Origin: Prostheceraeus crozeri
Lineage: Eukaryota; Platyhelminthes; Polycladida; Euryleptidae
NCBI GenBank assembly: GCA_907163375.1
Contig: CAJQUW010006858.1
Span: forward strand, 216,001 to 280,000
DNA length: 64,000 nucleotides
Direction: 5' to 3'
The position numbers were made by a program, and so were the translations under genes. The notes below the pieces were generated by a model. The model was given only the letters and a program-made list of their open reading frames with translations, was not told the DNA's origin and ran no database searches. Below, one piece after another: positions 50,698 through 62,846 of this stretch; positions within the stretch are counted from its first letter, which is position 1; the number at the start of each line of letters is the position of its first letter.

Positions 50698-51231
50698 GAC
50701 AGGAAGGAGAAAAAGTACGTCGAAGTCCAGTGTCCTCAAATAGTGAACGAATACAACAACAACATGGGAGGCATCGATCTTAACGATAAAATGGTGTCGC
50801 TATACTCATATAGGTTTCGCAGTAATCGTTGGCCTTTATATATATGGCATCATCTAACGCACATTGCCTTGGTAAACTCATGGCTCTGTTACCGACGTGA
50901 TTCGACACAAACAAGTGCAGGGCGGTTATCTTTGAAAGAGTTTCAACTGCAGGTTGCAGAAAGTCTCTTGAAATTTAATAAACCAGTTGGGCGTCCAAGT
51001 TTTCTAAAAGAACTGATGCCACCACGAAAAAAGCGTCTTCTAGTATCAATCAAGTCTCCTGACATACAGTTTGATCTCTATGATCATTTTCCAGAATACA
51101 TGGATAAACGCAGCAGATGTGCACAATGTTCGAGTCGCACAGTCTTTACATTCGATCGTTGTAGAAAATGTGAAGTGTATCTTTGTTTCACGAAGGGAAA
51201 GAATTGTTTTTACTTGTATCACCATAAATGA
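50698..51231 (+). pseudogene. piggyBac-3 transposase, C-terminal part
   Basis: DRKEKKYVEVQCPQIVNEYN, NNMGGIDLNDKMVSLYSYRF, RWPLYIWHHLTHIALVNSWL, then the zinc-binding end CAQCSSRT, CRKCEVYLCFTKGKNCFYLY and stop at 51229. NNMGGID is the typical piggyBac block after the third Asp. Frame continues from IERY left of the gypsy copy. C-terminal part intact. Confidence 0.9.
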
Positions 51232-51348
51232 ACATTTACCGATACATGACTGAATGCTCAAAAGTATGTTTGTGATCAATAATCATTCAAAATCAAAGAA
51301 ATTATTCAAATATGTTTCTGTTTTCATTCGGACGTTATAAAATATCGG

Positions 51349-52671
51349 AAGAGAGAAAGGGGGGGAGAGAGAGAGAGATCGATTGCCTCTTTCATAAAAA
51401 TTGCGAATCATAACAGAGAAATAGTAAATTTTTGAAACCATGAAAAGAGTGTGCTATAAATAAGTGTAAAGCACATCTATGAAGGGCCAATGGCTACAAG
51501 ATATCACCTTTGTTAAATCTATTGTTCGATAGCTATGCTTCTAAAATGTCCTACCTTGAAATAAATAGTCGTCAGCTACGAATGTTAATGTGTCATGTCT
51601 ACATCGAGATCCATGATCTATGCAACAGAAAACCATAGATATCTACGAATATATAGTAACGCTTAATTTCGACCAATGTCTTCATTGTGACAAATCATAG
51701 ATATATGGGTATAGATAGGCGCTATGTCTATGCTATTAAACACATGCGAGTATGTTTGATTGCTATGTCGAACACAGACAATGAAACAATTAATTTATTT
51801 GATTACCCATCAAAGGAAAATGACATTGTGCATCATCGTATGTAAAAATAGCTATGTAAAACACAGGTGATCAATGACGTAAGCAAGCGATAGAAAGCAC
51901 ATCGGTATAGCTATCGACAATGGATGACACCAATAAATCAATAAATGATGAATAGTGATCAAATTGGACACAGAACAGCACTGGAAAGCGATTGATGTTT
52001 CAGTTTATGTGCTAAATCAAAGATTGTCATAACGCAAGGGCCGGATCATTTACAATTTCTTCACATCATACAGTACTCATAATTCTCTCAATTATATTAC
52101 AGGTGAGATAGTAAAATCCTATTATTTACCACATCCATGATTACAGCATACTATGATGAGTGTGCTGCAGAAATATTTAATCGATGTACATGCATTTTGG
52201 TAACATGCATTATATGTTTGATGTTCTTTTATGTAAATATTTTCCGGCCCTTGCACTCAAGTATTTATTAAAGGTGCGATGTTGATGTGTATGAATGATG
52301 TCCTATAATAGAAATTCAGCGGGAATTATTACATATTTGAAAACGCATATATCAGATCTTGCATATAAACGATATTAATCAAATATTAATTTGTGAAATT
52401 AAATTACCTCCTCTCCTTCATGATCTTGTGATATTGTATTTCATCGCGACTTCTCATAAGACTGACTTGACGTTCATACATTTACTTTTCATGACTCACA
52501 GCTTCAATCAATGACAATGTGGTGTTGCAGACTGTCATCAGAATTTACTTGTATATATTCATCATCATCACTATCATTCTTCAAGTTGCCTGTAAATTTA
52601 TTATATAATATTTATGTGTCAAATTTACTTGTATCTTTGGGTATTTTCTCATGAAAATAAAACCCTTGAAT

Positions 52672-52674
<3 letters not shown>
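51349..52674 (+). mobile_element. LINE array copy 0: 3' part only
   Basis: Starts beside a short (GA) tract (51349-51379), contains no coding sequence, and ends atgaaaataaaacccttgaa then (GA)n. The same ending occurs at 60135-60158. The interval holds an inverse pair GCAAGGGCCGG (about 52034) / CCGGCCCTTGC (about 52243) and a caggtgag splice-like word (about 52102). Many tatcgatag/catagatatct words recur here and in the 3' regions of the next copies. Confidence 0.6.
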
Positions 52675-52761
<87 letters not shown>

Positions 52762-52825
52762 AGAGAGTGAGAGAGAGTGTGAGAGAGAGAGAGTGAGAGA
52801 GAGAGAGAGAGAGAGAGTGAGAGAT
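52675..52825. repeat. (GA)n tract 1
   Basis: About 150 bp of GA with interspersed GAGAGT units. Lies between the 3' end of LINE copy 0 and the 5' end of copy 1. Open frames across it (Ser-Leu or Arg-Glu runs) are artefacts. Confidence 0.95.
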
Positions 52826-52862
52826 GTCTTGAGAGCAATCACTTTCACATTGATTGCAGGTC

Positions 52863-53640
52863 ATGGCGACATCAACAGAATCTTCTCCCGCATGCTTTGT
52901 CCGAACATCCCTTAGCTGCGGTGAATGTGGTGAAGATGAGGACAGGCAGGAGTTTCTGGTCTGCGACAAGTGCGGAACACTTCTGCACTACAGCTGCACA
53001 AGTCTTCCAGCCTATGAACTGGTGAAGTACACGAAGAAGAACCTGTACAAAAGAAAGTACAACTGTAATAAGTGTGTGAACATCCTCCACCCATCAGACC
53101 TGCAGACAATCGCAGAAGCAACAAAGAAGCTCGATGGGTCGCAGTTATTGCTAGACGAGTACCAGAAAAGAGATCAGAACAAGAGCGAAGAAATAGAGCG
53201 GCTCACTATGGAATTACGAAGAACAGAGAGGAGAATGGAAGAAATGGAGGAGGATATGGAAATCCTACGCAGGGCCAAACAGGACCTCATGCTTGGCGCA
53301 CGTAACTATGAAATTGAACTGAGAAAGTGTGAGAAGAAGATCGAGCAATTGAAGAGGGCGAGAGAACATCAAGAAGACGAAGACGACAACAACGATGAAG
53401 ATGAGCCAACAACAAGAGAAACGGCGCGCAAAACCACCGATAATGATGAAATGAAGAAGGAATTTGGTGCCATCAAAATTATGCTATCAGACTTAAATAG
53501 CAGAATCAAAGACATCGAGCAGAACCAGTCAACCAACCACCAACACCAGAACAACAGCCAACAGCGGTCCGACCATTATAACAGAAGTGCCCATCAGAAC
53601 TATCGCAACAACCGCCAGCCATACAACAACTTCGGCTACG
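52863..53640 (+). pseudogene. LINE ORF1 (copy 1): PHD finger and coiled coil
   Basis: From MATSTESSPACFVRTSLSCG. A PHD-type C4HC3 zinc finger: CGECGEDEDRQEFLVCDKC, GTLLHYSC, YNCNKC (residues about 20-75). A long coiled coil (TKKLDGSQLLLDEYQKRDQN through IEQLKRAREHQ, residues about 85-170), acidic stretch, Asn/Gln-rich tail. It fuses at about 53640 to RT sequence through the deletion. PHD-bearing ORF1s are known in CR1-like LINEs. Confidence 0.8.
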
Positions 53641-55510
53641 TAGTCTATGAGATGTTGAAGAAAAATATTGACGATACTTTATCTATACTAGAAAACATGT
53701 TTAACCAAATTCTAATTAATGAAATAACTCCTTGGAACCTGAGCTGGACAACCGCAATATACAAAAATGGAGATAAAAATCAAGCGCAATCATACAGATT
53801 TATCAACCTATCTTCCTGCCTCGAAAAACTTATGACAAAAATTTTCAACAATCGTATCAATAAGTGGATTGCTAAGCATGATATTTTGCACCAGTCTCAG
53901 ATAGGATTTCGTAAAGAGAATTCCACATTGGACTGTATATGGCTATTAAAAGAAATAATGCAGATACACAAAAACATTAAAGAACCACTATATCTTTGTT
54001 TAATTGATTTATCGAAGGCATTTGACAGAATCCCAAAAGATAGACTAATATATAAACTGAGACATATGCTACCAGAAGGAAGATTTCTATCGCTACTACA
54101 GAACATGCTCAATGATAAAACTTATAACATTTTATTCAGTGGAAATGAAAGCGAAGAATTTAGGCTACAAAATGGAATACCTCAAGGCGACAGTCTCTCG
54201 CCTACCCTATTTTGCTTATATATTAATGATCTTCTGTCAAAATTAGACAAAATAAACATATTGATGCCATTGAAATTGCCGAAATGAAGATTGCATCATT
54301 AATTTATGCTGACGATATACTACTTATGAGCCGTACAAAAGAAGGGCTGGCATGCCAAATTAAAATTGTTCAAAATTATTGCCATGAAAATTGTCTGAGC
54401 ATTAACTATGAAAAAACTAAAATTATGATATATAACGACGTAAACAAATATAAAGAATTTAATATCACCATGAAAGAAAATGTACATTCCATTGAAGTAG
54501 TAGACGAATACAAATACCTGGGTGCATTCTTTTCAAAAAATGACAGGAAGCATATTGAAGAATTAGGAAAACGAGGAAAAGTATCAGCATGTATAACAGT
54601 AAAAACTCTAAAAGAATTTGGCTATGTTGATGGAGAAATTCTGCGAAATTCATTTGAAATGTTGACAATATCAAAAATGAAATATGGAGCTGAATTCTAT
54701 TTTGATAAAAACCTCAAAGAATTATACAAAATACAAGTACAGTATTTCAAAAAATTTTACCATTTGAAACGTACAACGCCGACGTATTGCATTATAGGAG
54801 AATTTGGAATTAAACCGATAGAATTTTATTTTTATAAAGCAGCTTTAAATTACTGGTTGAAATTGAATCGAACTGATGAGCATCATTTAGTAAGAAAAGT
54901 ATTTGATTCAATATATAAGTATTCAAACCTTCCTAGCTACCGTAGCACATGGACTACCAGAATGCTCCAATTAATAGATAATCTTCATTTCAATAATGAC
55001 GAATTCAATCAAATTGAATCAATGAACTTGAACCACAGAACGCGGAATAGTTACAAGAATTTGATAAATAATCGTTTAAATGAATATTTTAGACAGCAAT
55101 GGATTGAAAGTGCAAGAAGTAGCAATCGAGGTTTAAAATATTTACAACTATGCCGCTTTGAATGCAACTTAAAACAATATCTAAATCAAACAAATGATGA
55201 TAAAATAATCATGCCTATTTTAAAGATGAGAACTTTTAACCACAATCTCGTCACTGAAGTTGGCAGATACTATAACAGACAATCTTACGATGAGTGTCTT
55301 TGCCCAAATTGTAGCTCTGAAGAAATGTAAGACATAAAACACTTCATCTCTTGCTGTCCGAAGTATGCAGACGCCAGAAGTCTTCTAATACCTTTTCTAG
55401 AAACTGATGATAGTGTACATTTCTATGCAGCCATGGACATGCTAAATCTCCAACAGATGAAATCTCTTGCAAATTATATACAACAAGCATCTGAAATAAG
55501 AGATTCCTAG
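53641..55510 (+). pseudogene. LINE reverse transcriptase (copy 1)
   Basis: RT motifs: WNLSWTTAIYKNGDKNQAQS, QIGFRKENSTLDCIWLLKEI, LCLIDLSKAFDRIPKDRL, GIPQGDSLSPTLFCLYINDL, then after a one-base frame change near 54260 ASLIYADDILLMS (catalytic YADD) and YLGAFFSK thumb. The C-terminal domain ends CLCPNCSSEEM and, past an in-frame TAA at 55328, DIKHFISCCPKY, a CCHC-type knuckle; final stop 55508. Dead copy. Confidence 0.88.
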
Positions 55511-56788
55511 AAATTTATATAGATAGCTGTGACGAAATTGTCGCTTTATGTGCATAGAAATTGAAATATTTTCTTAGTAATGTGTATACCTCACTCTTGC
55601 AGCATAGATATCTCAAATGAGTTAGCATTGCAGAAGACATTGCATAGAAATTGCATAGACGAAGATAATAACAATTGACTTCACATAATTTCGATAGTCG
55701 TTTGCTGGCAGCTGCATAGATTTAATGACAAAGTTGCCCACTCTATCGTGTGCATAGAACTAGGAATGATTTAGATTGATGTGTCTATTGATGGCAGTGC
55801 TGACTCAGATATCTATAGTCTGTAAGATTGACAGTCGATACACTCCATAGTTTTGCATTGAAATGTGGACCGATATCTCTATGCCGAAAGTTGTGAAATA
55901 ACGTAGATCAAACATGATTTCACCAAATGCTAGTGTCAAACATAGATATCTAAATCAAATTAACAATCGACGTTGGTCTCCATTAAGTAGAAAGTGCAAA
56001 TAGAAACAAACAATAAAACAACGTCAGATCAGCATATTGACAGATTGCTAACGACAAATCGATTGTGAATGACATGAATTGTAATCACTGGTAAAGATAG
56101 ATGCTTCATGAAATTTGACAAATCACTCCACACTAACTGCCAATACGAGTCAGAAGGTCCGGAATAAATCTGCATTCATCACAATATCCTTATCACTTTC
56201 ACATTGATTGCAGGTGAGTGTCAATGAAACTTTGACATATATTGAGTAGTACTGTTGATACAATGAATATTTTCTGAATTAAGTTACAGTATAACTTTTG
56301 TGCATGACCTCCGGACCTTCAGAATTGACTCGTTTATTAACACTTAAAATAATAGTTCTGTTGGTGTGTGATTGTGCAAATAAATAGACAACCGATATTA
56401 TTAATGATTGAATATGCGCTCGATGAATTTATGCAAATTTATTGATTACGAAGATGGGTTTCCTTTTAAGATATACCATGATGTCCACATGACGTCTGAC
56501 TCATTCTATACATGCCTTCATTTAACTCATTGAATCTGTTGATGCATCTATCTATCTGAATGCATTTCTCCTAAATGCTCTCTTAAAATTTTCCATGAAA
56601 GATTTCTCAACGGATTATGCTTATTGATGTTTCAGTAGCCTCGTGAATGTCTCCTCTCCGCCACGGTCCTGATAACGTACTTTCCTCATTCATCCCATTT
56701 TATCATTTCACCATCATTTAATACACGCTCAAACTCCATTTTATCATTGCACCATCAACATATATGTAATGTTTTGCCTTACTGAGTT

Positions 56789-56790
<2 letters not shown>
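55511..56790 (+). other. 3' non-coding region of LINE copy 1
   Basis: About 1.3 kb without a gene. Rich in catagatatct, and includes a stretch of leader-like sequence near 56193-56216 followed by ggtgagtg (donor-like). May itself be compound. Confidence 0.5.
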
Positions 56791-56833
<43 letters not shown>

Positions 56834-56886
56834 TGAGTGTGAGAGTGAGAGAGTGAGTGAGAGAGTGAGTGAGAGAGAGAGAGAGA
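56791..56886. repeat. (GA)n tract 2
   Basis: About 95 bp of GA/GAGAGT. Sharp passage on the right into LINE RT sequence (ttcaaactcttacagatg). Confidence 0.95.
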
Positions 56887-56899
56887 TTCAAACTCTTAC

Positions 56900-58424
56900 A
56901 GATGTATTAATCTATCTTCCTGTATTGAAAAGCTGTTGACAAGAATGTTAAATGATAGACTAAACGATTGGATTGATAAGTTTGAAATATTGCACGAATC
57001 ACAAACTGGATTTAGAAAAGGAAATTCAACGATTGACAATATCTGGATGCTAAAAGAAATTATTCAAATATATAAGAATGATAATAAGACACTATACACA
57101 TGTTTTGTCGATCTCTCGAAAGCATTTGACACTGTTCAAAAAAGTAGATTAATAAATAAGCTGAGGTATATCATACCTAACGGTAATTTTTTGTCATTAA
57201 TAGAAAATATTATAAACAACAAAAGATATAAAATTCTTTTTAATGGAGAAGAAAGTGAAGAACTCCAACTAAATTATGGCATTCCACAAGGAGATAGCTT
57301 ATCGCCAACCTTATTTTGCATATATATGAACGACTTTCTAATTGAACTTAATAAAAATATTAGCGCATTCGATCCAGCAAAAATAACGAATATAAATTTA
57401 GCTGCTCTTATATATGCCGATGATATATTGTTACTCAGCGAATCACAAGTTGGTATTGTCGAACAGATTAAATTTCTCCATAAATTTTGTGAGAACAACA
57501 GCTTAAAAGTAAAGAACTGATAGAATGCATATCGAAGAATTAACGAAAAGAGGAAGAGCATCTTCATATGTAACTGCCAAAACTTTGAAAGAATTTAACA
57601 GAGATGATGGTAGAATTTTAACGGAAGCACTAGAAATGCTAACTATTTCGAGAATGAGATACGGCAGTGAAATTTTTTTTGATAGAAACATAAACGACTT
57701 AAATCGTGTGATTATGCAATTTTACAAAAGATATTACCACTTACGCATAACAACACCTAATTACTGTATTATCGGTGAGTTTGGTGTTAAACCAATAGAA
57801 TATTATTTTTATAAATCAGCTTTGAATTACTTTCTTAAACTAAATATGAGCGATGATAAGAGATTAATCACACGATTATTCCGAACCATCAATAAAAATA
57901 CAAACAAAAAATCATTTCGTAATACATGGTGCAGCAGAATAGATAAGTTAGTTCATAAAATTGACCTAAAAAATATACAGAGCATGGAATACAGTGGAAA
58001 GTCCAAAAAGATAATTGACAATGCATTGATTGAATATTTCAGAAGAGAGTGGATCGACAGCGCTAAGCATAGTGTTAAAGGATTAAGATATCTAGAGTTA
58101 TGCAGATTTCAATGTCAATTAAAACCATATTTAGCAATTAGTAACAGCAGAAATAAAATCTGTAGCGTCATCAAATTAATAACTGGTAATCACACTCTTG
58201 CAGCAGAAGTTGGAACATATCAAAATCGTAGTACTTATAAAGACTGTATTTGTAAATTCTGTGACTTGAATAAGATTGAAGATATCTTCCATTTCATTGT
58301 TGAATGTCCATGCTATAACGAGGAAAGAGATGCACTGATTCCGGACTTGAGAGACATAACACGATCAGATTTCTATGTCTACATGGATGCATTAACAATA
58401 GTTAAACTATGCCAGTTTATCTAG
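56900..58424 (+). pseudogene. LINE reverse transcriptase (copy 2)
   Basis: QTGFRKGNSTIDNIWMLKEI, TCFVDLSKAFDTVQKSRL, NYGIPQGDSLSPTLFC, ALIYADDILLLS. A short deletion with frame change near 57515 removes the segment between the YADD domain and thumb (copy 1 has YEKTKIMIYNDV there). Then ELTKRGRASSYVTAKTLKEF, LTISRMRYGSEIFFDRN, YCIIGEFGVKPIEYYFYKSA, and the zinc end CICKFCDLNKIEDIFHFIVE-C. Stop at 58422. Same family as copy 1 but clearly diverged. Confidence 0.88.
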
Positions 58425-58743
58425 TAATGTATTTTTTGCTATCTAGAGATCTCATTAAATCCCGTAATATCCCTGTCCCTGTTCCTCCCCGAATAGAGAT
58501 CAACTATAACATTGTTAATCTGTCCCTCCCCGAATAGAGATCAACTATAACATTGTTAATTTGTCCCTACCCGAATAGAGATAAACTGGCATAGTTTAAA
58601 ACGGTTAAAGGAGTTTCATTGATATTTGCTGAGATATCTCGGCCAATTATCTGTCAAAATTCCCTCGGGCTATGCCCTCGGGAATTTTAATAGATAATTG
58701 TCCTCATTATTTCAGCAAATATCAATGAAACATCCTTTAACCA
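58407..58743. repeat. Inverted and tandem repeats after LINE copy 2
   Basis: TAAACTATGCCAGTTTATC at 58406-58424 is the exact inverse of GATAAACTGGCATAGTTTA at 58580-58598. Between them are three units of 41-47 bp (cccgaatagagatcaactat...). Next, 58602-58743 is a foldback: GGTTAAAGGAGTTTCATTGA pairs with the inverse near 58743, with TCCCTCGGG-ctatg-CCCTCGGGA at its tip. Confidence 0.8.
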
Positions 58744-59632
58744 TTACGAAAAATCAGACCAGTAGACGAATATATTGACAGAGCAATGGACATCAGAAAT
58801 CATAGATAGCGGAGTGTAAAATAATTGACATCTACAAATGGACTATCATGTTAATGTCTGAAACAATAGCAACGAAAAGATGGCAATATAATTGTATAGA
58901 TATCTGTGCTGATTCAAACCAAGAGTAGACCAAATAAATCAATAACTTGGTGATGAGAAAAGGAACAGATATCAAAAATTTGCTATAGATAAAAGCATTG
59001 AAAAGCTGCATTATCACAAAATGTTGAGAAATATTCACTGACCCAATCAAAAGAATGGAAGGCATGCATTACCTTTCACTCGCTAAAATCTCATATCGGA
59101 GGACGGACGTTACAAGTGGTTGATTATTTAGCTGAATTATATTTCAAATCGTTTCAGGTATGTACTAACTATTATTGATTGGAATCACTGTTTCAAATTA
59201 TGTTAATTTGTAATTAATCCGTTCCTCCGATCAAATAATAGGAATTATTAATATGCTGCGGAGTGTGATGTGCAAATAAAATCATTAAGTTAAATACAAT
59301 GGAAGCTAAAATGCGATGTGAACATAATTAATAATAACATGTAATGATGCATGCTTCGTCTCCTCTCCTCCACATATGTGCCACATTCGTACCACCCATG
59401 CAGTTTTTTCGTCATTGTGCTCTATAACATTGTGCTCAGTCATTTCAGACATTCATCTCATCGAAGACGGTCATCATGGTGCAGTGTGATTTTATCTGTC
59501 ATTTCATTCTCATCCCTTGTCATCTTTTCATTCATCCGTATGCCGCTTAATATGCACATATTTACCTTATGTAAACTCAGCCATGTTTGACCCACAAGAT
59601 GGGCAATCAACCATTTTGAATTTTGAATTTTT

Positions 59633-59649
59633 GAGAGAGAGAGAGAGAT
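59633..59649. repeat. (GA)n tract 3, short
   Basis: Only 17 bp, after ttgaattttgaattttt. Separates copy 2 from the short copy 3. Confidence 0.85.
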
Positions 59650-60155
59650 ACATACATAGTATTATTATAGTATTATATAGTATTATTAGCATACATAGTA
59701 TATCGATACATAAACTCTTTTGATAGACTTCTTTAAATTTGTATATGCCATGTTATTTCCATTGACCGATCTCCAAACTTAATAAAGCGTGTTGCTTTTG
59801 ACTGTTGTAAACTTGGTTGATAATGTACTCTATATGATCTATCAATATGATAATATAATATTTCCATCAATGTTGATGATATTCTCGACATGAATGTTTA
59901 ATCACTTCCGAATATGCGTCTCCTACCCCCTCATATTAACTGCTCTACCGTTGCCACGCCAAACTGAACGATCTCATGTACATGCACGTTCATCTGATTA
60001 TCATCATCTGTATAATTCATCATCTGTGTTTACCTTGCCTCAACTAACATTTGATCTCATTAGACATTCTTCGTATATGCTCATCAGTTAATATTTGTCA
60101 CCTTCATTTGTACTTTTCAGGGTATTTTTCCTTATGAAAATAAAACCCATTGAAT

Positions 60156-60158
<3 letters not shown>
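59650..60158 (+). mobile_element. LINE array copy 3: 3' end only
   Basis: About 500 bp, no coding sequence. The last 30 bp (tatgaaaataaaacccattg, then aattttga) match the end of copy 0, so copies 0 and 3 belong to one subfamily. aataaa in this word may be the polyadenylation signal. Confidence 0.6.
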
Positions 60159-60232
<74 letters not shown>

Positions 60233-60246
60233 CAGAGAGACAGAGA

Positions 60247-60314
<68 letters not shown>

Positions 60315-60451
60315 GAGAGACAGAGAGAGAGAGACAGAGAGACAGAGAGAGACAGAGAGAGACAGAGAGAGACAGAGAGAGACAGAGAGAGACAGAGAGA
60401 GACAGAGAGAGACAGAGAGAGACAGAGAGAGACAGAGAGAGAGAGAGAGAG
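60159..60451. repeat. (GA)n tract 4
   Basis: About 290 bp of GA with regular GACAGAGA units. Between the 3' end of copy 3 and the leader of copy 4. Confidence 0.95.
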
Positions 60452-60559
60452 CAAGCCGAGAGAACAAGCCGTTGTCGTCAGACTATTAACAACACGCGGA
60501 GATCGGTCCAAACCCATCATTGCAACATCATCTTAGTTATTTTCAATTTGATTTACAGA

Positions 60560-61603
60560 ATGACATCACCAGATTCAGTATCACCATCTACCTTCGTGAA
60601 AGTCGATGAAGTCAAATGCGAGAAGTGTGGAGAAGATAACGAAACCGAAGACATGATGCAATGCGACAAATGTGACAAGGCATACCACATCACCTGCACG
60701 GAGTTGCCAGTGTACGAACTCATCAAGTATTCGAGGAAGTACCAATATAAGCGAAAGTACACATGTGAACTGTGTATGACATCGACATTCACAACTCTCT
60801 CGGAGAAAATCAAGAGAAGAATGAAGATCAACAGAACAGCAGAAACAGAAGAATTGTTGAGGAAGTTGCAGCAGTACGAGGAAGAGCTGACCATACAAAG
60901 ACTGAAGTTTGAAGAAACAGAAGAACAGCTTAGAACAGTCACAGAAGATCTGAAAAACAGCAAGAGATCGCGCCAAGAGCTGCTTACATCAATATCGACC
61001 TACGAATCGGAGATGAAGAAGCAAGACGAACAGATCAGCGAATTTAGGAAAATCATGCTAACGGAGAAGTGCGTAGGACCACAACAAACATTGAACGAAG
61101 AGTCGCGACGTATTACGAAGGAGGGAAGCGGTCAATCAAATCCAAATGGAGAATTCAAGAGGAAGTTCGAAGACCTCGATATGAAAATATCACTAATTGA
61201 AAAGAGACTCGACTACTTCACAGATCAACATCGACCAAGAGAACCTGAGTTGCAGCCAAATCGATCTACACAGCAAAATGAAACGAGATGGACCCCAACT
61301 TGCTATAACTGTAAGAGAAGAGGGCATATTGCGAGAAACTGTTGGAGACCACCAACACAGAATAGAAATTTCCGAAGACCAACAAGAAACTACTATCAAC
61401 GGAATGCACACTACCAGCAACCTCCTCGTCATTACTACGTTCAAAGACAGCATCAATACCGCCAGGAATACCATCAACCTCAAAATCGACAGCATCAACA
61501 ACAACAACAACACCAACAGCAGAGAGAAGAGGAACGATTCCGAGTGACATTAACTCCCAGCAAAGAACAATTTCCTCGCTTTGTGCCGACCCACTTGTTA
61601 TAA
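60560..61603 (+). CDS. LINE ORF1 (copy 4): PHD, coiled coil, zinc knuckle
   Basis: 347 residues from MTSPDSVSPSTFVKVDEVKC (ATG right after ttgatttacag). PHD finger at about 20-75: CEKCGEDNETEDMMQCDKC, AYHITC, YTCELC. Coiled coil about 85-165 (LLRKLQQYEEELTIQRLKFE). Single CCHC knuckle CYNCKRRGHIARNC at about 245. Then an aromatic Tyr/Gln/His-rich, RNA-binding-like tail (NYYQRNAHYQQPPRHYYVQR). Open throughout. Likely RNP-forming nucleic-acid-binding protein; the PHD could read histone tails. Confidence 0.88.
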   Translation: MTSPDSVSPSTFVKVDEVKCEKCGEDNETEDMMQCDKCDKAYHITCTELPVYELIKYSRKYQYKRKYTCELCMTSTFTTLSEKIKRRMKINRTAETEELLRKLQQYEEELTIQRLKFEETEEQLRTVTEDLKNSKRSRQELLTSISTYESEMKKQDEQISEFRKIMLTEKCVGPQQTLNEESRRITKEGSGQSNPNGEFKRKFEDLDMKISLIEKRLDYFTDQHRPREPELQPNRSTQQNETRWTPTCYNCKRRGHIARNCWRPPTQNRNFRRPTRNYYQRNAHYQQPPRHYYVQRQHQYRQEYHQPQNRQHQQQQQHQQQREEERFRVTLTPSKEQFPRFVPTHLL

Positions 61604-61680
61604 CGGTCAACCTGATAACCAGCATCCTAGTGAGAACGTTGTGTATCCACCTACTCAGAGGATTCCTCCCACATATTTTT

Positions 61681-62846
61681 AACGTAAGTAAAGAAGGAGA
61701 GGAGACAGGGGAAAATGATGATGAAATTAACAACCAATATTATGAACAGATAAAAATATTTTACATCAATATCAATTCTTTGAATGATTACAAAATCAAA
61801 AACTCAGATTTAGCCAATGATATAAGTGGTTATGATATTTTATGTTTTACTGAAACACATCTGAAGGAAGATGAGCATCCACCCATAATAGATAATTATT
61901 TAGGATATCATGCGATTGTAAAGCGAAAACATTATATTGGTCGAAATATCAAGGGAGTATCCATATACATAAAAGAATCTAACTAAATAACCTCATAAAA
62001 TGTGAAGAAATAAAAAACGCAGATGGAAATTTATTGATCTTAAGATTGAATAACATACAGTGGAAAGCACAAAGTGATATATATGTCATAGTCTGTTACA
62101 AAGAAAATAGAGAGTCACGCTATAAGGAAAATGAATACTTTGAGAAAATAAAACAATATATGATAGAATTCAAAATGCACGACATTATTCTGATAGGTGA
62201 TCTAAATGGAAGGATAGGATTGATCTCTGATAACGAACAACTCGATATTCCAAAACGCAAATCAGATGATCTTACTATTAATGGAACGGGAAAAGAGATA
62301 ATTAAATTTTGTAACGATACATCACTAATAATAACAAATGGGAGATTCGAAAGTGGAAAATGTACGTATCATTGTTTACAAGGCATAAAAATAAGAAGGT
62401 CAGTAATTGATTATGTAATAGTATCAAAATCACTTATAGAAAATATACAAGATATAGTGATAGGTGATCCTACCCTTTATACAGATCATTCAGCAATAAA
62501 AATCGAGCTAAACATTAGTCTAAAATCAGAACCAAAATGCGGTAAAATTTGCAAAAATAGAACAAATTTTGTACACACTAACATAAAAGCGCCATACAAA
62601 TGGACAAGTGAATCGGAATCAAATTTTGACATAAACCTCTTTGAAGCCGAATGCAAGTTATTACTACAGCGCCTAAAAGAAAAGCAAGAGGTCACAATTT
62701 CAGAAATGTATAAAACTCTGATAGAAAATATGGAAAAAGCAACCCAAAAGAACAAAATAAATAAGGCAATGATAAAATATTCAGATGAAACTAGAAACCA
62801 TAGACGTGAATACAAAGTACAAGTGGATAATTGGAAAAAAAAATAA
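61681..62846 (+). pseudogene. LINE ORF2 endonuclease (APE type, copy 4)
   Basis: IFYININSLNDYKIKNSDLA (Asn region), DILCFTETHLKEDEHPP (catalytic Glu), then after a one-base frame change near 61983 ILRLNNIQWKAQSDIYVIVC, IILIGDLNGRIGLISDN (catalytic Asp-x-Asn), IDYVIVSKSLIENIQ, LYTDHSAIKIEL (catalytic Asp-His). This is the complete AP-endonuclease-like set used to nick the target. Another frame change in an A-run near 62842 leads to the linker KTRENLELLLISKKKAIDNI. Confidence 0.88.

Larger units (their letters stand above)
43540..51260 (+). mobile_element. piggyBac-3, left end present, right end not identified
   Basis: TTAA (43536-43539) is followed by CCCAGTAATGCCCCGGG. GGTAGC-AGATAT-GCTACC palindromes at 43555, 43634 and 43923 decorate the left side. 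Transposase pieces at about 43960-44588 and 45959-51231. Contains the Penelope-like element and the gypsy element. The right terminus was probably lost to the LINE fragment starting at about 51349. Confidence 0.7.
52826..56790 (+). mobile_element. LINE array copy 1 (endonuclease deleted)
   Basis: 5' leader with cactttcacattgattgcag, ORF1, then direct passage at about 53640 to the RT, so the zinc knuckle, endonuclease and RT front are deleted. 3' non-coding region 55511-56790 ends at the next (GA)n. The leader string cactttcacattgattgcag recurs at 56197-56216, inside the 3' region. Confidence 0.75.
56887..59632 (+). mobile_element. LINE array copy 2 (5'-truncated)
   Basis: Begins inside the RT (CINLSSCIEKLLTRML), reads through RT and C-terminus to 58424, then a 3' region of about 1.2 kb up to (GA)n tract 3 (ending ttgaattttgaatttttga). 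The 3' region contains tandem and foldback repeats (58475-58743). Confidence 0.78.

Noticed and set aside
52581-52969. Long Ser-Leu and Arg-Glu open frames over GA tracts (also 60104-60536)
   Set aside because: Translation of a dinucleotide repeat in several frames; not genes.
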